DNA of 64,000 nt from Anisakis pegreffii (GCA_035041965.1 JAPYMA010000912.1:98850-162849); one strand, 5' to 3'; counted from the stretch's first letter, positions 50,563-63,597 are shown. Notes: generated by a model not told the origin, from the sequence alone. Translations and numbers: made by a program.

Positions 50563-51228
50563 TTCTAAGAAATGTAACGGAACTGGAATGATTTGAATTC
50601 TTTCTGAATGATGTCAAGTATTTTATAGAATATCTCATTATTCAATGTATAGAATATTCATCAAATGTTCTGAAGAGAGTGATGCACACTCATTTAGGTG
50701 ATACTCAATCAGCGAGAAGTTTCACTCCAAAAAACCGTCAGCTTTCTCCTGAGTTGATTTGATTTATGAAGTGTTCTGGCTGTTGGCTTTGTTTGTTTTG
50801 CTGAAAGGTGAAAGTGTACTGAGAGTGATTATCGTTTGGGTGTTTGATTGTATTCATGTCCTTGTTATTGTCATTTTTTCATTATGATTCTCTTGCTTGT
50901 TCAGGTGTTTGTTTGTATCTTGGTTGATTGATTGAATGTTGTTACCGATTGTATTACATGCTGCTTCAACAATAAAGTATTGCTGAAATAATATTTCGTA
51001 TTTATCTGATCTGAACAACACTGCAGCTGTTCCTGTGTTCACAAGAGATAGCTCATTCTCTTTATCTGATGTTCGTGTACGCCGTGCTATTGTTGTTGTT
51101 GTCGCATCGGTATTGTTATTTGTCGTTATAGGAGAAGTTTTATGGATTTTCTTTTGCAGTTAGATAAGAGTGGAGAGCACCCAGAATTGAAATTGAAAAA
51201 TATCCAGAGAAGTACATCACCATTCAAA
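50563..51228. other. Intergenic region MED28 to CLASRP
   Basis: No exon is seen. An upstream in-frame ATG at 51142 could extend CLASRP by 29 residues, but the conserved family start is the MWHEAR at 51229. Confidence 0.55.
50971..50976 (+). terminator. Candidate polyadenylation signal of MED28
   Basis: AATAAA lies about 410 bases after the MED28 stop and about 255 bases before the CLASRP start. Confidence 0.4.
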
Positions 51229-54200
51229 ATGTGGCACGAGGCACGTCGTCAAGAAAAGTTGATTCGTTCACAAATGATCGACAGCGTTAAGAGGAATGAA
51301 CGGCGAAAAATATTCTACGAGAATGTGGTATGTTATCGTTTATCATATCAATTCGAAGCGGATTATTAATGTGAAAATTGCATTATTAATGTGAAAACTC
51401 AACGTGATGACTTTAGTCAATTGACTCGTCTCGTTGTTTCAATTTATTTTATTCACAGTTAATTTTCAGCGCAAAGATCCCGAACAGTTCATGCAACTTC
51501 ACGGTCGTAAATCGCAAATTCACGTCGATCCGGCAGTTGCTCGTGCAGCCGAAGCGTCCAATATTTTGTGGGTTTTACTGTTTGTTTTGCTTTGCCTCGT
51601 TTTTGTGGATTCGTACAAATAGACGGCAATATGATAGAATATGATCAACGTTTGGTTGAGTAATGAAGAGAATATGATCAAGCGATCTTTATGTTTGTGT
51701 TGAATTGTGTACTGAAGAAAGTAGTCTTGACTGTGTGTGTGCAATTTGAGTTTGTTTGCTGATTGAATGAGATATTGCAGACGTAAGTGGCAAGGTGATC
51801 CTCAGGTATTGATTGATCGATTCGATGCACGTGCTCATTTGGATTTTATTGCGGAAGTGAATCGCAAGGACGATGAACATCGGTATTCCCTAACGCGATG
51901 ATCATTTTTTGTATGGAGAAAACAATTTACTGCATGGAAAATCTTTAGAGAACTTTATGAATTGGAGCAAATCGAATCATGTCGTAAAATATGCTGAAAA
52001 TTGCAAATATTTTGAATTGCTTGAATTGCGATGAACCCTTTTAAGGCCCACAATCGATGTGGAAGAGTTACAGTGTGAGTACGAGAGGTATCGAATTCTG
52101 ATTCTGAACGAATTTGATCGAGGTATGTGTAAAAAACTAAATTGATTCTTGCACATATATGATGCTGCGAGCGTATGTGTCACCGAACTCAGAACTCACC
52201 TACCTACCACTCTCAAATGACAAACTGTTGATGTGCTGAACTGAATCTGGGTAATGCAAACGCGATTTTTGATGAAGTAATTCAATCTGTGAATTGAACA
52301 ATATAAGTGGATTATTGCATATGCAATATATGCACAAACAGTCGAATGTGTGATGATGCTTCTTCTCTATCAAAAAAAGTGCTTCATTATGAATGATGGG
52401 CTACTACCTTCATTGGACAGCATCTTCTTTGTGGATATTCATCAGCAATTGTAAAGAAATGAATCGTTCATGTGAGAGGGAGGATGCATTGTTACAGGTC
52501 ATATTATGCTATGAAGGGCTAATAATATCAGCCTTGCTTTCGTAATTGTGCAATGTGTTATATTTTACTATCGTCTTATCGTTTGTTCATCTTTCGACAG
52601 AAATTCTATTGCTGCCGGATCGTTTTGTTGGCATTTTTCACGTAGAAATTTTGGCGATTGATATTGTTATCATGCAGCGTTTCGTACTGATGCTGTGCAG
52701 GATTATTGCGTAAATTTACCGAAGCGATGGCGCTGTTTCTTAGAGTCCTAACTTCACGTGTTTATTGCAAAGATATTGTTATGTCACTAACTGATGAGCG
52801 ACAAATAACCCGAGACGACGATGAAGAAAATCCTTTATTACGAAACCAAGATATGACGATCCTTTACTTAGGATCGAGACAAGACACGACACGACAATGA
52901 GATCTCGTCCTTATATAGAGTTTGTTTGTATGTAAATTAATGACAGTAGACGACAATCATACACAAATCAGCAGATTACCTATGCTAATTTGATCACATA
53001 TGATAATTTGATCACTATACAAGTTTCTTCGTAATAAAGAATCAGCTTCGTCGTCGTGTCGGATTTATGTCGCTCATAAGTTAGCGACGTAACAGATATC
53101 TTGGAATGTCCGTAAATTTGTTGAGGAGCAAGTCATGTGTTGGTTCAATTTACGGGGAATATGCTCAGTGATCGGCAGTGAATTTGAGAGGAGAATGATG
53201 TGAATTTTCAGTATCCGAGCGTACATTTCTGAAAGAAATTGCTGCTAAAGAATTTTGGCCCGATGAATCGACGTCGTCGTCAACGAATCGCATTGAACAC
53301 GAAAAGAAGAAACAATCGTAAGCGATTGAGATCTATTCGATTGGAACTGCTTGCGATAGAAATCTGAAAAAAATATTCGTAACACAACAGGCGCCGTTAC
53401 ATGATTCGATTGGCTGCTTGGAATTCACTTTTTCTGATGTTTTCTAAGTTCGCATGAGATTCAGAAAATTAAGAAAAAATTCGGTAAATTTGAGAAAATT
53501 GAAAAGATTCGCATGAGTTGAACTGTGAACCGAACATGATCTATTATCGCTCTCAGATCTGAAAGTACAATTTATCATAGCCTGATGAGTAGTCTATTGT
53601 ATGGATTTCAGTCGTGACAAGAAGGCGGCCGTTGCGTTCCAGTATGAAGATACGGCTGTAGTCAAAGGGCATTCGACGCAAAATGCGGAATCGGAAAGTT
53701 CTGACGAAGAAGATGAAATAATTGAGCCAGAGGAATTCGGTTGGTATCGGTTTTTTCATATTTGTTGTTTCCTTATCTTCAGTGCCAGTGTTATCGGTAT
53801 TTCAAATCAGCACAAAATATGATAAGTGATAAGTGCTGTTTGTGTTCATAATGTAGGAACGAGTGACGACGAATCTCTTAAATGAACGATCGCCCTTTGT
53901 GGCAATAGATGTGAATAAGAAGTTGAGAGACGTGGTGAACACGAGTGGTTCAGTGTGTTATTCGAGATCACTGCAGGAAGTCATGCAAGTCCAATGCAAA
54001 CTGATCTCAGTTCGAATGTTTATAGCAGCATCGTTGATTTGTTTCAGATTTGAAGATCGATATCGATTGTTTGGATGCAGAGCGATGTCGTAATTTGAAC
54101 AAGTTAGGTGTGAAATACGGCATTGTATCGGGGGCATTCACAAAACTGCTTAAAATGGATCGTCAAGAGCAAGACGAAACGCATCAGTTGAAGGAAATTG

Positions 54201-57200
54201 AGAAGGCCAAACTCGCGCTCGCTGTCTGTAACTTTCTTTTTCGATTATATCCCTTCGGTCTTTCTTTTTTTTTGCACACCACATCGCACGTGTTGGAGTT
54301 TTTCAGTATTGCTGTTGCTGCTGCTGCTGCGTTCTCAGTAGCCAAATTCATTTAAATCTCAGAGAATGTAGAAAATCAATGAGGGGAACCATAGTCGAAT
54401 AGAGGTGGGAATTGGGTACTTCATACAAGAAGTTGATGTCTGCCTTCTGCCTACTTGATGCTTTTATTTATTGTGAAATCAATTTTGAATGAATGGATCA
54501 ATTCAGCAGTGTGTATCGTTCATTTTGCGTATAACTCTCGAAATATTCTTACAATTAGGTGTTTTAATCCATCTTCTCAACCGTTTTTCGTTACCGACGT
54601 TGTTTCTTGCATAATCTTCTCACTATTAAATAAATTGATTTGAAACGGTTCTGACAATATACGTAAGCAAATGTATTTTTATTCGGAGTATTAAAATATA
54701 TCATGCGTTCATTTTATGTGTTATATTCGAACTTGGATTTGCTATTTAGGTGCGATTTCGTGTTTTGTTTTTCTTCATCTTCTATAAGGCTGGGCTAAAT
54801 TATGTGACGCAAATATTGTGTAACAGGAGAACAATTGGAACAGTTGATGTTAAAATTGAATAAAAACTGAAATTAAGGGTCGTCAAGCAAAAGCTGAACG
54901 TGCCCTGTTGAAGAAGAAACGTTCACTGATCGTTGGAAAAGGATGTTTGAATGAAGAAGCAACCACAACACTTCTATCATTCGTCACTCAAAACAAGAGT
55001 CAATACGAAGAAACGTAACTTCGTTTTTGTATTATTTTATTCTCGTTTTCTTATTCTGAATTATCTTTCATTCCGTTTGAAGTCACAATCGTATCGTTTA
55101 AATCTAAGATCCACTGAATGTAAGATCAGTCAGTTCTTGTTCATTTTGTCAACTGATGATTCAAAAAGAGAAAAAATTTGATTCGTGGAGCGAAATGAAT
55201 AAAAATTGTACTATTTTTGCATCCTACAAGTCTTGCATCCTTTCACGAATCATTTAAACTATGTATCGTTGTTTTCTGAAGCAATTTTGAATTGTCTTCA
55301 AGTTGTTCCTCTCATTTCATTCTCTGATATCACGCAAAGTTTTCGTTGAATATATTAGAAGAATCGTTTCATATACGAGACATGTTTTTCGTTTATTTCG
55401 CCTTCATTTGATTTTCATGTACAGATCTTCATCGTCGTCGTCATCGGAAGGTGAAGAGAAGACCGAATTTATCACGTCGTTCGGTGAAGAGCCTGGCGAT
55501 AAGGCGGATAAACGCAGTGACGATGATGACCTGTTGGAAGAGGACGAAGAGCGTAATGTCGTTCATGGGCCAGCTTTACCTTCAGCTGAATTTAGACGTA
55601 TATTGTCAGTTGCGTTTGTTTTTTATCTAAAAAATGTCTTTCTGTATTTTGGTGTACATTTTTCTCAGTTTTTTTTTCACTAAAGAATTCAAGCGAATAT
55701 CATTTGATGATGAATGAATGTATTGTATTAATCGAGCGCAATTTCAGTGAACTGAAAACACGTCGTTCATCGAGTCCAGAGGATCTGAGCGGTGTGACAC
55801 CGTCAGCATCCAGTTATGCACGTCGACGCGTTCGAAGTAGGTCACCAATGCGTAGGATGAGATCTAGAAGTCGGGAACGAGACAAGTTTAGCAAACGGGA
55901 TCGTCGAGAAATAGCTAAGTCGAGAAGTCGCTCTAGAGAGCGAGCTAGGAGTCGAACTAAGAGCCGGAGTCGGGAGCGTAGACAGAGAAGTAGAAGTAAG
56001 GATAGGAAGGGGGAGAGGAGTAGGAGTCCGATAAAGGTTAGAAATAGGAGTAGGAGTAGGAGTCGGAGCCATGGCAAAGGCCGCAGCAAACGCGATCGAG
56101 ACCGCAAGTCAACTAGCAAAGAACGGCGGAGCAGGCGAAAGAGTCGATCGAAAAGGTTTGTGTTGAGTGAAAATTTTTTGCTTGATTGTTACTGGTCATT
56201 CGGATGGATGTTTTGAAGAGAACTGAGAACGCTGATCGAATTTGGGTACATTTTGCGAATTTTATTTGGTATTATGTAAAGAATTTCTGATTTTGCTTGA
56301 AGATATCTCTTAAGATTTTCGTTCTGGGCGCAAATTCTTTTTTCAGTTGTGTTGTTCTCTTGGCGAAAGCATCTAATCACCCCATAATCAGATGTTTAGA
56401 CTGGAAACAATTGTTTCAAATACTTCTTTGCAACATTCATCGACAATTCAAGTTTCCGTCGAACTGTTAACATAAAGTTTCTATGTAAATGTTTCCAGTA
56501 GAACAAGAAGTGGAAGTAGGAGCAGAAGTGGGGAACGAAGTTCCAAAGCAAATGATTCACGTACGCGAAAAAGATCACCACCAAGTCGAAGTCCGTCATC
56601 ATCAAAACGGTGATTATTTCATCGTCATCGTCATTAACGTATCCTAACGCAATCAAATTTGGTTGGACTCGCACACATCATTAATTGAATTACAAATACA
56701 CAAACATGTCGAATGTGGATGAATTGTTTAGGAAACGAAGTGAGTCAAGAGAGCGTAAGAGTGGCGAGCGCCGATATCGACTCAGCGATTCGGGTGGAAC
56801 AGGTCGTTTGTCGTCCACCGAATCGCCGAATCAAAACAACAGGAGCAACCTGATGTCACCGCAACAATCAAAAGTTATTTCTTTTCGGTGTTTTTCATTT
56901 GTTTAGTTCAAGCCAACTTGTAGTGAAAATGAACTTCAGAGCATTTATTTTTATTTATTTAAGAGCACCGGCTCAGTGTTATCACCGAGCCGAAGTAATG
57001 GTGATACGTCTCCACTGGCGATTCGTTCGAGTATGAGCGAATCAGAACGCGAACGCATCGAAGTGGAGAATCGCAGAAGGCGTATCCGACGAACTGCTCG
57101 GATGCATCGGTAACTTATCAATACTTTATATTCATTAGTATCAGTTTTATTAATTAATCTTCAAACGGCAAAAACATAGCGACCGACCTAATAATGTTGT

Positions 57201-58332
57201 TGTTTTCTCGTCGCTTACTTGATGCAGCAATGCACACATACAAATCGCTTTCCGTATGTGATGTGAACATTCAAATATCTTAATGTCACATCACCTGAAC
57301 TGTCTTTTCTCACAATTTTTGAATGCTTTCGAATCTGCTGTAACATGCACAATATTCGAATATCTTTATGTCACTCATGTTGTTTTGTTGTTGTTTTTCT
57401 TCTGTAACTGCCATTTTCAGACAGCACAATGTGAGCAGCACTCATGGAGATAGGTCATCAGACGATGAAACGGAAAGGGTAAGCGTTTCTTTGGTTGTCT
57501 TAGTTGCACTGAAAAATCACTGATATTGGCTTGTATCTGATTGAATTGGCTTGTATCTAAATGTTATCTGAGAGGAGACAGGCCATGATCACAAAGATTT
57601 GACACGGTGGCTTAGGCATATATGAGGTCAAGCTATGATTTGTGTGGCTTGTGTCCAATTGCCTATTCGCGAAAATCGCTGTTAGTGTCTTTGTTTTGTA
57701 TGAAATGTCTTCGTGCCAGAAAAGTAATACTGGTTTGAAAGTGTTGCGCATGAATCTAGTCGGAAATACTTTAAGAAAACTGCACTGGCGCATCGTCTCA
57801 AACTGCAAATGCAACGAGCTTTGCGTAAAACAGCGGAAGAGTTGAAAGAAGAGGAACGCCATAAGTTGGCCGAACAACTGGAGCAAAGACGGGTAAGTGC
57901 GGCTTGGGAATGTCTCCGATGAATATTTTGGCGTGTACTTTTGCAACGCGACATATTTTCAGTTATTTCATATTCATTGAATTTATTTCTATGTCCGGTA
58001 ATTTTCAATTGGAATTAATGAAAAGCTGTGTATTATTTAGAGACGTGAAGAGCGAGTATACGAGGAATCACTGGAATTGAGACGAAGGTGAGAATTTTGA
58101 TAATGCCATGATTAAATTGATTCGGTGTTTTAAAGTGATCATAAAACGTCAACTTTGAATACTTTCGCTGACTGACGATGAAAAGCTTTACGTTCCAACC
58201 GATAGAACTGAATAATTTCGTCGATGAAGTCTGAGCGTTTCGGACGAAATCAATTTTAATAAATTTTCAAGGGAACGCGAGAAACGCCATCGTGAAAGGC
58301 GCCGATACGCAAGCAGCAGTTCATCTGACTGA
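51229..58332 (+). CDS. CLASRP: CLASRP/SWAP2-type RS-domain splicing regulator
   Basis: It is a nuclear SR-like protein that binds CLK kinases and influences alternative splicing. Seventeen exons (51229-51327, 51470-51567, 51781-51882, 52046-52122, 53212-53317, 53612-53739, 54048-54223, 54878-55014, 55425-55604, 55748-56155, 56499-56609, 56732-56873, 56964-57109, 57421-57478, 57776-57892, 58041-58087, 58272-58332) sum to exactly 731 codons (730 residues; human 674). Family blocks in order: MWHEARRQEKL start, DPEQFMQLHGR, WQGDPQVLIDRFDARAHLD, CEYERYR, FQYEDTAV, an acidic run, LNKLGVKYG, a serine run with KTEFITSFGEE, then a large RS region (about 370-560). The C-terminal coiled coil contains RLKLQMQRALRKTAEE and REERVYEESLELRRR. 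Five of sixteen acceptors are AAG. Intron 4 contains a 318-bp element. If this protein controls splicing, its many short RS exons may themselves be regulated. Confidence 0.93.
52777..53094. mobile_element. 318-bp element with long inverted ends in CLASRP intron 4
   Basis: The ends TGTTATGTCACTAAC and GTTAGCGACGTAACA belong to inverted repeats of about 70 bp with roughly 85% identity. A perfect 5-bp target duplication GATAT flanks it (52772-52776 and 53095-53099). It has no coding capacity. TG...CA termini, a 5-bp duplication, a TATATAG box at about 52912 and AATAAA at 53033 would also fit a solitary LTR, but such long inverted ends favour a MITE or foldback element. Confidence 0.8.
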
Positions 58333-58477
58333 ACGGCATCGAAAGCATGCAGATCGATTGCGTTAAGATTATGCTGATCAATCGATTGATGAATTGGTTT
58401 TGCAGTGAACCTTTCGAATGATGAAGGTCCCATGTGTGCCTAGCGTTCATGTTTTATAAAGGTTTTTGTCGAATTCA

Positions 58478-58483
58478 AATAAA
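58478..58483 (+). terminator. Polyadenylation signal of CLASRP
   Basis: AATAAA lies 146 bases after the CLASRP stop. Confidence 0.55.
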
Positions 58484-58729
58484 GTTGGTTGTCCATTTGA
58501 AAGTTACGGTCTGAAATTGCCCGTTGAGTGGCTGTGACATCACATTATTATTATTATTATGTAACTTATTTGTGAGTTCGAGATGGTCGTTTCCTGTGAT
58601 TGTTGTTCTTTGCGCTGTTACGATGATGAAGACAATGTAGTTGATGCGTCCTAACATTGTGAACGACGTCAAACTCAATGTTCATGTTTTTTTTTTGGTT
58701 TTTATGTTTGCAAGAAAACTGCTGACATT

Positions 58730-58774
58730 GCTGTTGTTGTTGTTGTTGTTATTGTTGTTGATGTTGCTGTTGTG
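58730..58774. repeat. TTG microsatellite
   Basis: About 15 triplets, mostly TTG with a few GCT, ATT and ATG variants. Confidence 0.85.
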
Positions 58775-59606
58775 TTCGATATGTTGAGTTGATGCTACTG
58801 GCATGATTCTTTGACGACGGGTTTTTGTACGCGTTGGCCGCTGAATTGTGGACTGTTTTGAAAGTGGTGGCAATCGTTGTGTGCAGATAGATATTCCGAA
58901 CGAACGATTAAAGAATTGGATTTGTTTTAGTGGGAGTTTGGTGGCCAATAAGTAATTTTCTTTGTTGCAGTTATGTATGGGTGAATAAATGAATGTTTAT
59001 TTTGTTTGTTCGCTTATATCGCAAACAGTTTTTATCATTTTGTCTTGTTCTTTTATTTCATGATATCTCTTTTGTACTGTCAATTGTGGCAGTCAGTGTC
59101 TGATTCAGTTGGTACCATTGAAATTGTTTGTTATTTGTTTTGAATTCTGCAATACGAACATTTTGTACAGATAAGTATTTTGCACTAATCGTTGGAAAGC
59201 AAGTGTCCACGTCTTCCTCTCTCCGTCATTATATGACCCATCATGATGTGAATTGAATTTTTGCTTGAGTAATATTCATAATTCATTTTTCACGTAGCTC
59301 TCAGCAGTTATACGATGACTTATTGGTTCGTTGTCGAAAATATTATCAGCGTTTTATATGCGTTTGTCAGATTCGTGTTCTGCAGTCTAACTAATGTGTG
59401 TGTCTGTGTTCATTTTGCAATTTTGCTATTGAAGGAATAAGTTCGTTTCAATTGAGAGTATTCGTTCAGTTGGTGTTCTATCATGATGGTGTTTAGTAGT
59501 AATCATTTGCATTCAATAAATTGTTTTCTTTTTTGAAATCTCTTCATTATTGCCATATGCAAATCATACTGTTGATCCATTCGAACACGGCCGAATTAGA
59601 TGAGTG

Positions 59607-59612
59607 TTTATT
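59607..59612 (-). terminator. Candidate polyadenylation signal of the tyrosine phosphatase
   Basis: AATAAA is read on the minus strand, about 195 bases after the stop at 59808. Confidence 0.35.
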
Positions 59613-59807
59613 TGTATTAAGCAATATTTTGTTAGCAAAAGAACGCATTCACATTTCATTGATTGCACATAGGAAGAACGAAGTGGATGATTTGTTTTGT
59701 GTGGATGAATTTCATAATTGGTAAAAGAGTTCGCTTGAAATGAGTGAATGACCAAGCGATGTGAAATTATTCAATATCTTCAAAATTGCATCAATGAATC
59801 GTCATCA

Positions 59808-62800
59808 TCATCCGACTATATTTGACGCATTCACTTTCTTATGAAAGTCTTCGACGAATGCTTTAACGGTTGGCATTTTCACCTGAAAGTGGTGGAATCA
59901 AGTGAAGATCACATTGCATGAGATTGATTACATTGAAAGTAGATCAGATGAAGATAACACAGCAAACGGTTAGTGACACTGATCTGTGGATGAGATTCAG
60001 TGCATCGGGGAATGAATTTGGATTAGATGAGATGATATGAATATGAAGATTCAGTGTCTAAGAAGAGCACTGATACCCGAATGTAATCCAGTGCAGTTGT
60101 ATGTATGAAAATGTATTGTGCCTCATTCTGAACACTGTAGCATCGTTGTTTGCGCATCTCAACCACAATATCTTTCACCTGAATTCGAACTCAATCAATC
60201 CAGATCACGATAACATTCCATCAAAAACTGAACTGAAGTAAGAAACTGACATTTTCTCGAAACGTTTCCAAGCAGGTTCGATCATTCTCGGTAACATGAG
60301 GAAACGAGAACAATTTATGAAATATGATGAAAATAATACCAATTCTTAACCGATGTCCAAACTCTACTCTAAGAGACTAGCGGAAAAGTGCAAACTACTC
60401 AAAGGTTCAAACCTTCAAAGCTTCGGCTAAGGTTCTATCTTAGTATTAGTCCATTTGCTAGGCTTCGGATTTTACTCGGTATCTCAACACTGTTGGTGTC
60501 ATCATCCATTTTTGATTACGCTCGGGCTTTGGAAGATTCTACATTCAGCAATATTCAATGCTGTTCGAGCTCGAATGTTGACACCTTTCAATGGGAAGCT
60601 TGACTCAAGATCACTGAACTTATAATGTGTACTGTGCAAAGAATTCTGACAAAAATGAAACAATGCTGTGCCGTTTGTTTGTGTCATTCGAATAACTGAA
60701 ATAAATTAATTAGTAAAAAAATTTTACATTGACTTCTCTAGCATTCCATAAACGCTGTAATATCGTGTCAATCGCCACTATTGTCCCGGTTCTACCGATT
60801 CCAGCTGAACAATGAATCACACAGGGACCCTTCTGAAACAAGCATAGAAATGTTTCAGGTTATTTCAGGAAATGAGCCTGATTAAATTTGTTATGCATCT
60901 AGACTTGGTAGATTTTCATAACACTGTTGGTGTTATCATCTATTTTCGATTACGCCATTCGAACAATTAATTCATCACAATCCCCAGCATAACTCAACGA
61001 TTGCAGCAAATTTCCTTTCTGTACTAATTTTCTTAAAAGAAGTTGACTGGAACTCACCGTCGGAATCATACGAATCAAGCGCAGAACGGCATAACCACTC
61101 GTTGGAACAGCACGATCAGGCCACTCGCTCATATGAAGCAAGCGAACTTTTAACATGTTCTTATCACCATCACCTTTTGATACTTTCAAATTGTAAACAG
61201 GAAATTTCCTTTCTGTACTCAACTGAAATTTGAAGAAGTGAAAATTGGAAATGTGAATAAATAAAATTTGTTCAGAAAACAACCCTATCTGAAACACTTA
61301 ATTCATCTGATCGACCGATTGCATAGTGGGCTCACACCTCAAATGGTTCATAGTGATACCCGCTCTCGCAGATTATTTTTTCCTCATATCAATATTCTCA
61401 ACTCATATCCCGTCTTTGAGTGATCTTATTTCATCACCAATGAACCCTTTCGTCTGCCATTATCATGCAATCCCATGCAAAGTCCTCAGATGTTCTCGCT
61501 CTTCGTCGCTGCAGATCTGCAGCCCTCAACACCAGTCGAACAATTCATCACAATCCGCGGCATAACTCAGCGATTACTCGCGTCAAACATCATTTACCGC
61601 CTGGTTTTCGATGGTCAAAATGGAAAATCGTAGTTTAGTTCCAGGTTTCTCAGGCCAATATTGTGAGCATTTCGTTTTGCCGCTCTCGATTATTTTGCAT
61701 AGCATCACAATTGTGGCAATAGATTCTTGATAAATCATACGCCAGAAGTCACCGATGGTTGAATCAAGTGGTCCCTGTAACAATTGCCATTCACACGAAA
61801 ACTTCAACTTTTGATTCATACAGCTCTAACGAGAAAAACCAATCGAAGCAGTTGGCGACGAGAGTGCTAAGGTAGAGCAGAGAATAAGTACCTGAGTTGC
61901 GATATATCTTCGTTCACAACCCTCCATGTGCATCCAGTTCGCATGTATATAGTCAGTTTCTGGGGGTACATTCAATTTCAACACCACCCTATATATTCTA
62001 TGAATGAATCACCGTCGAGAAAACGTCCCATCAGTGGTCACATCAAATGAACATTGCAATGTTTTTCCATTTATAGACAACAGTCTAACGTAATTTCGAT
62101 GCGCTAATAAACAAACGAATCGAACAAATAACGAATGCCAAACAGTTATGCCCAATTTCGTTCAAATTTTATCATCTTGAATAGCGTCAAACGACATCCA
62201 AATAGCGCACTGTAACACTGCAACTGAATAGTGGATACCGTATCTAACCTTGTTCCGTCCAGGCATGCAACATCACGATAGCGATTCTTCTCACGATGCG
62301 CCAAAAACTGAGCGCATTCGGATGCTTTCGGTTTCACCGTACGAATTTCAGCGAATTCACGTTGCATGCCCTCAATATCTGAAAGGCGATCGTGAAAATT
62401 TGTAGGTTAATCCAAAACGAGCACACAAATTACAGAGTTGATATCAGCCCCATACCCAAAGGTCCCAGCGTAGCTTCCGTAATATGACGCTTCACTCATC
62501 AACATGCATAGTGCTCAGGTCATTAATCATTGGAACACGCTAAGTAAGATTTCTTTAATATCTTGAGGAAATATGAGCGAACAGTTGATACGGGGATCGA
62601 TGAATCTTCAAGTGTGAGACCGACGATAAGGAAATGTAGAATTTTGAATCACAGATTTTTACCCGGTAGCATATCTCGAATACTGATAGCTTAGGTCTTA
62701 CTCTATCAAAATATTCTGTTATTACTGTATTGGGAAATACGACTACAGTCCCAGTTAGGCGTGAACCTGCAACTTGTCCATCCTACTACATGAAATCCTA

Positions 62801-63597
62801 AAATATGAATGCCTCTAGCAGCATACTGTTCTCTGCCGATCAACTACTCATAAAATGTACTGACGTTACTGCCATCAGATCTACCTGATGCTCATCACTG
62901 AATGCGGTACTCATAGTCTCATTCTCTTAATAACTTTTAGATTATCGAAATGACGGGCGATAATGTCGCATCATGAAGATATTTTGCGATATCACGAGCA
63001 CATAAAACCTCATCCATGCGGAGAAGTATATTCCAAAAAAAAACCGACCAAGCTCTTTAACGCGATTCACATAACTGAGCACCACTTTGCGAACTGAGTC
63101 ATTCATTTCTTTGCCAGTCCCAGGAGTATGCTTCTTCTTTTTTGGCTTCGCTTTTGGTGCCACTCCCTAACAAAATCAATTTTTTCCCACATTTTTATTT
63201 GCTCAACAACTGCCATTTTTCGACATTCGAATTGCCATGAGAAATCAGTTCAAAAAGTTGACTGAACCAGTAATTAGTACTCGATGAACAAGATATATTC
63301 TGAATCAATATTTCAGATTATCTTGTAGTCGAGTATTCTGAAGTATGACATAGTTATCCAAGACTGAACCTATTGATGATGTGAACATCATACTCTCATC
63401 TTCTGACACTCTTGAATGGAATTCTCGCCTTGCATTTGGAACTGTCGGGTATGATGATAACATGTGAAACTCACCGCTATGCACATATTTTTCCCATCTT
63501 TAGGTTCATCTGGTGTTATAGTGACATCTTCAGTTGATATCTCACGGTGCGGAGATGTACTGCTCGTGGGCTTCTTGTTTTTCTTGCCTGAAAACAT
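59808..63597 (-). CDS. Non-receptor protein tyrosine phosphatase
   Basis: It removes phosphate from phosphotyrosine. Ten exons (63597-63475, 63166-63049, 62378-62249, 61988-61892, 61774-61598, 61382-61338, 61222-61058, 60832-60734, 60178-60077, 59882-59808) sum to exactly 377 codons (376 residues). Residues 1-60 are basic and low-complexity (PKAKPKKKKHTPGTG), as in the large single-domain PTP family of nematodes, many of which are sperm-enriched in C. elegans. The catalytic domain is complete: phosphotyrosine loop KNRYRDVACLD, DYIHANWM, ATQGPLDSTIGDFWRM, WPD loop W264-P-D266, signature HCSAGIGRTG with Cys293 and Arg299, and the Q-loop VQNEAQY. It should be active. The start ATG sits inside a sequence that itself looks like a TTTTCAG acceptor, so an unseen upstream exon or trans-splicing is possible. 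The exon 6 acceptor (ATATGAG) is weak. The Met-Ala-Pro-Lys start at 63160 is an alternative. Confidence 0.93.
60486..60521. repeat. Short dispersed repeat in a PTP intron, copy 1
   Basis: About 36 bp containing AACACTGTTGGTGT and GATTACGC, nearly identical to 60920-60955 with three or so changes. Confidence 0.8.
60920..61002. repeat. Composite short repeat in a PTP intron
   Basis: The left half (60920-60955) repeats 60486-60521. The right half (60960-61002, GAACAATT...TTCATCACAATCC and GCATAACTCA) repeats 61537-61575. This points to local duplication within the introns. Confidence 0.8.
61537..61575. repeat. Short dispersed repeat in a PTP intron, copy 2 of the right half
   Basis: Shares CGAACAATT, TTCATCACAATCC and GCATAACTCA with 60960-61002. 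Confidence 0.8.

Larger units (their letters stand above)
58333..59807. other. Convergent intergenic region CLASRP to tyrosine phosphatase
   Basis: It contains the 3' UTRs of two converging genes and a TTG/TTA repeat. Open frames at 58682-58948 (minus, asparagine run from the repeat) and 59521-59724 are not supported by any family. Confidence 0.55.

Noticed and set aside
52706..52900. Plus-strand open frame in CLASRP intron 4
   Set aside because: It runs into the left arm of the 318-bp element, breaks no family gap, and CLASRP joins in phase without it.
55814..56119. Minus-strand open frame rich in Leu and Arg
   Set aside because: It is the exact antisense of the RS-repeat exon of CLASRP; repeated AGR/TCN codons keep it open.
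58682..58948. Minus-strand open frame with an asparagine run
   Set aside because: The run comes from a TTG/TTA repeat in an intergenic region; no family resemblance or splice context.
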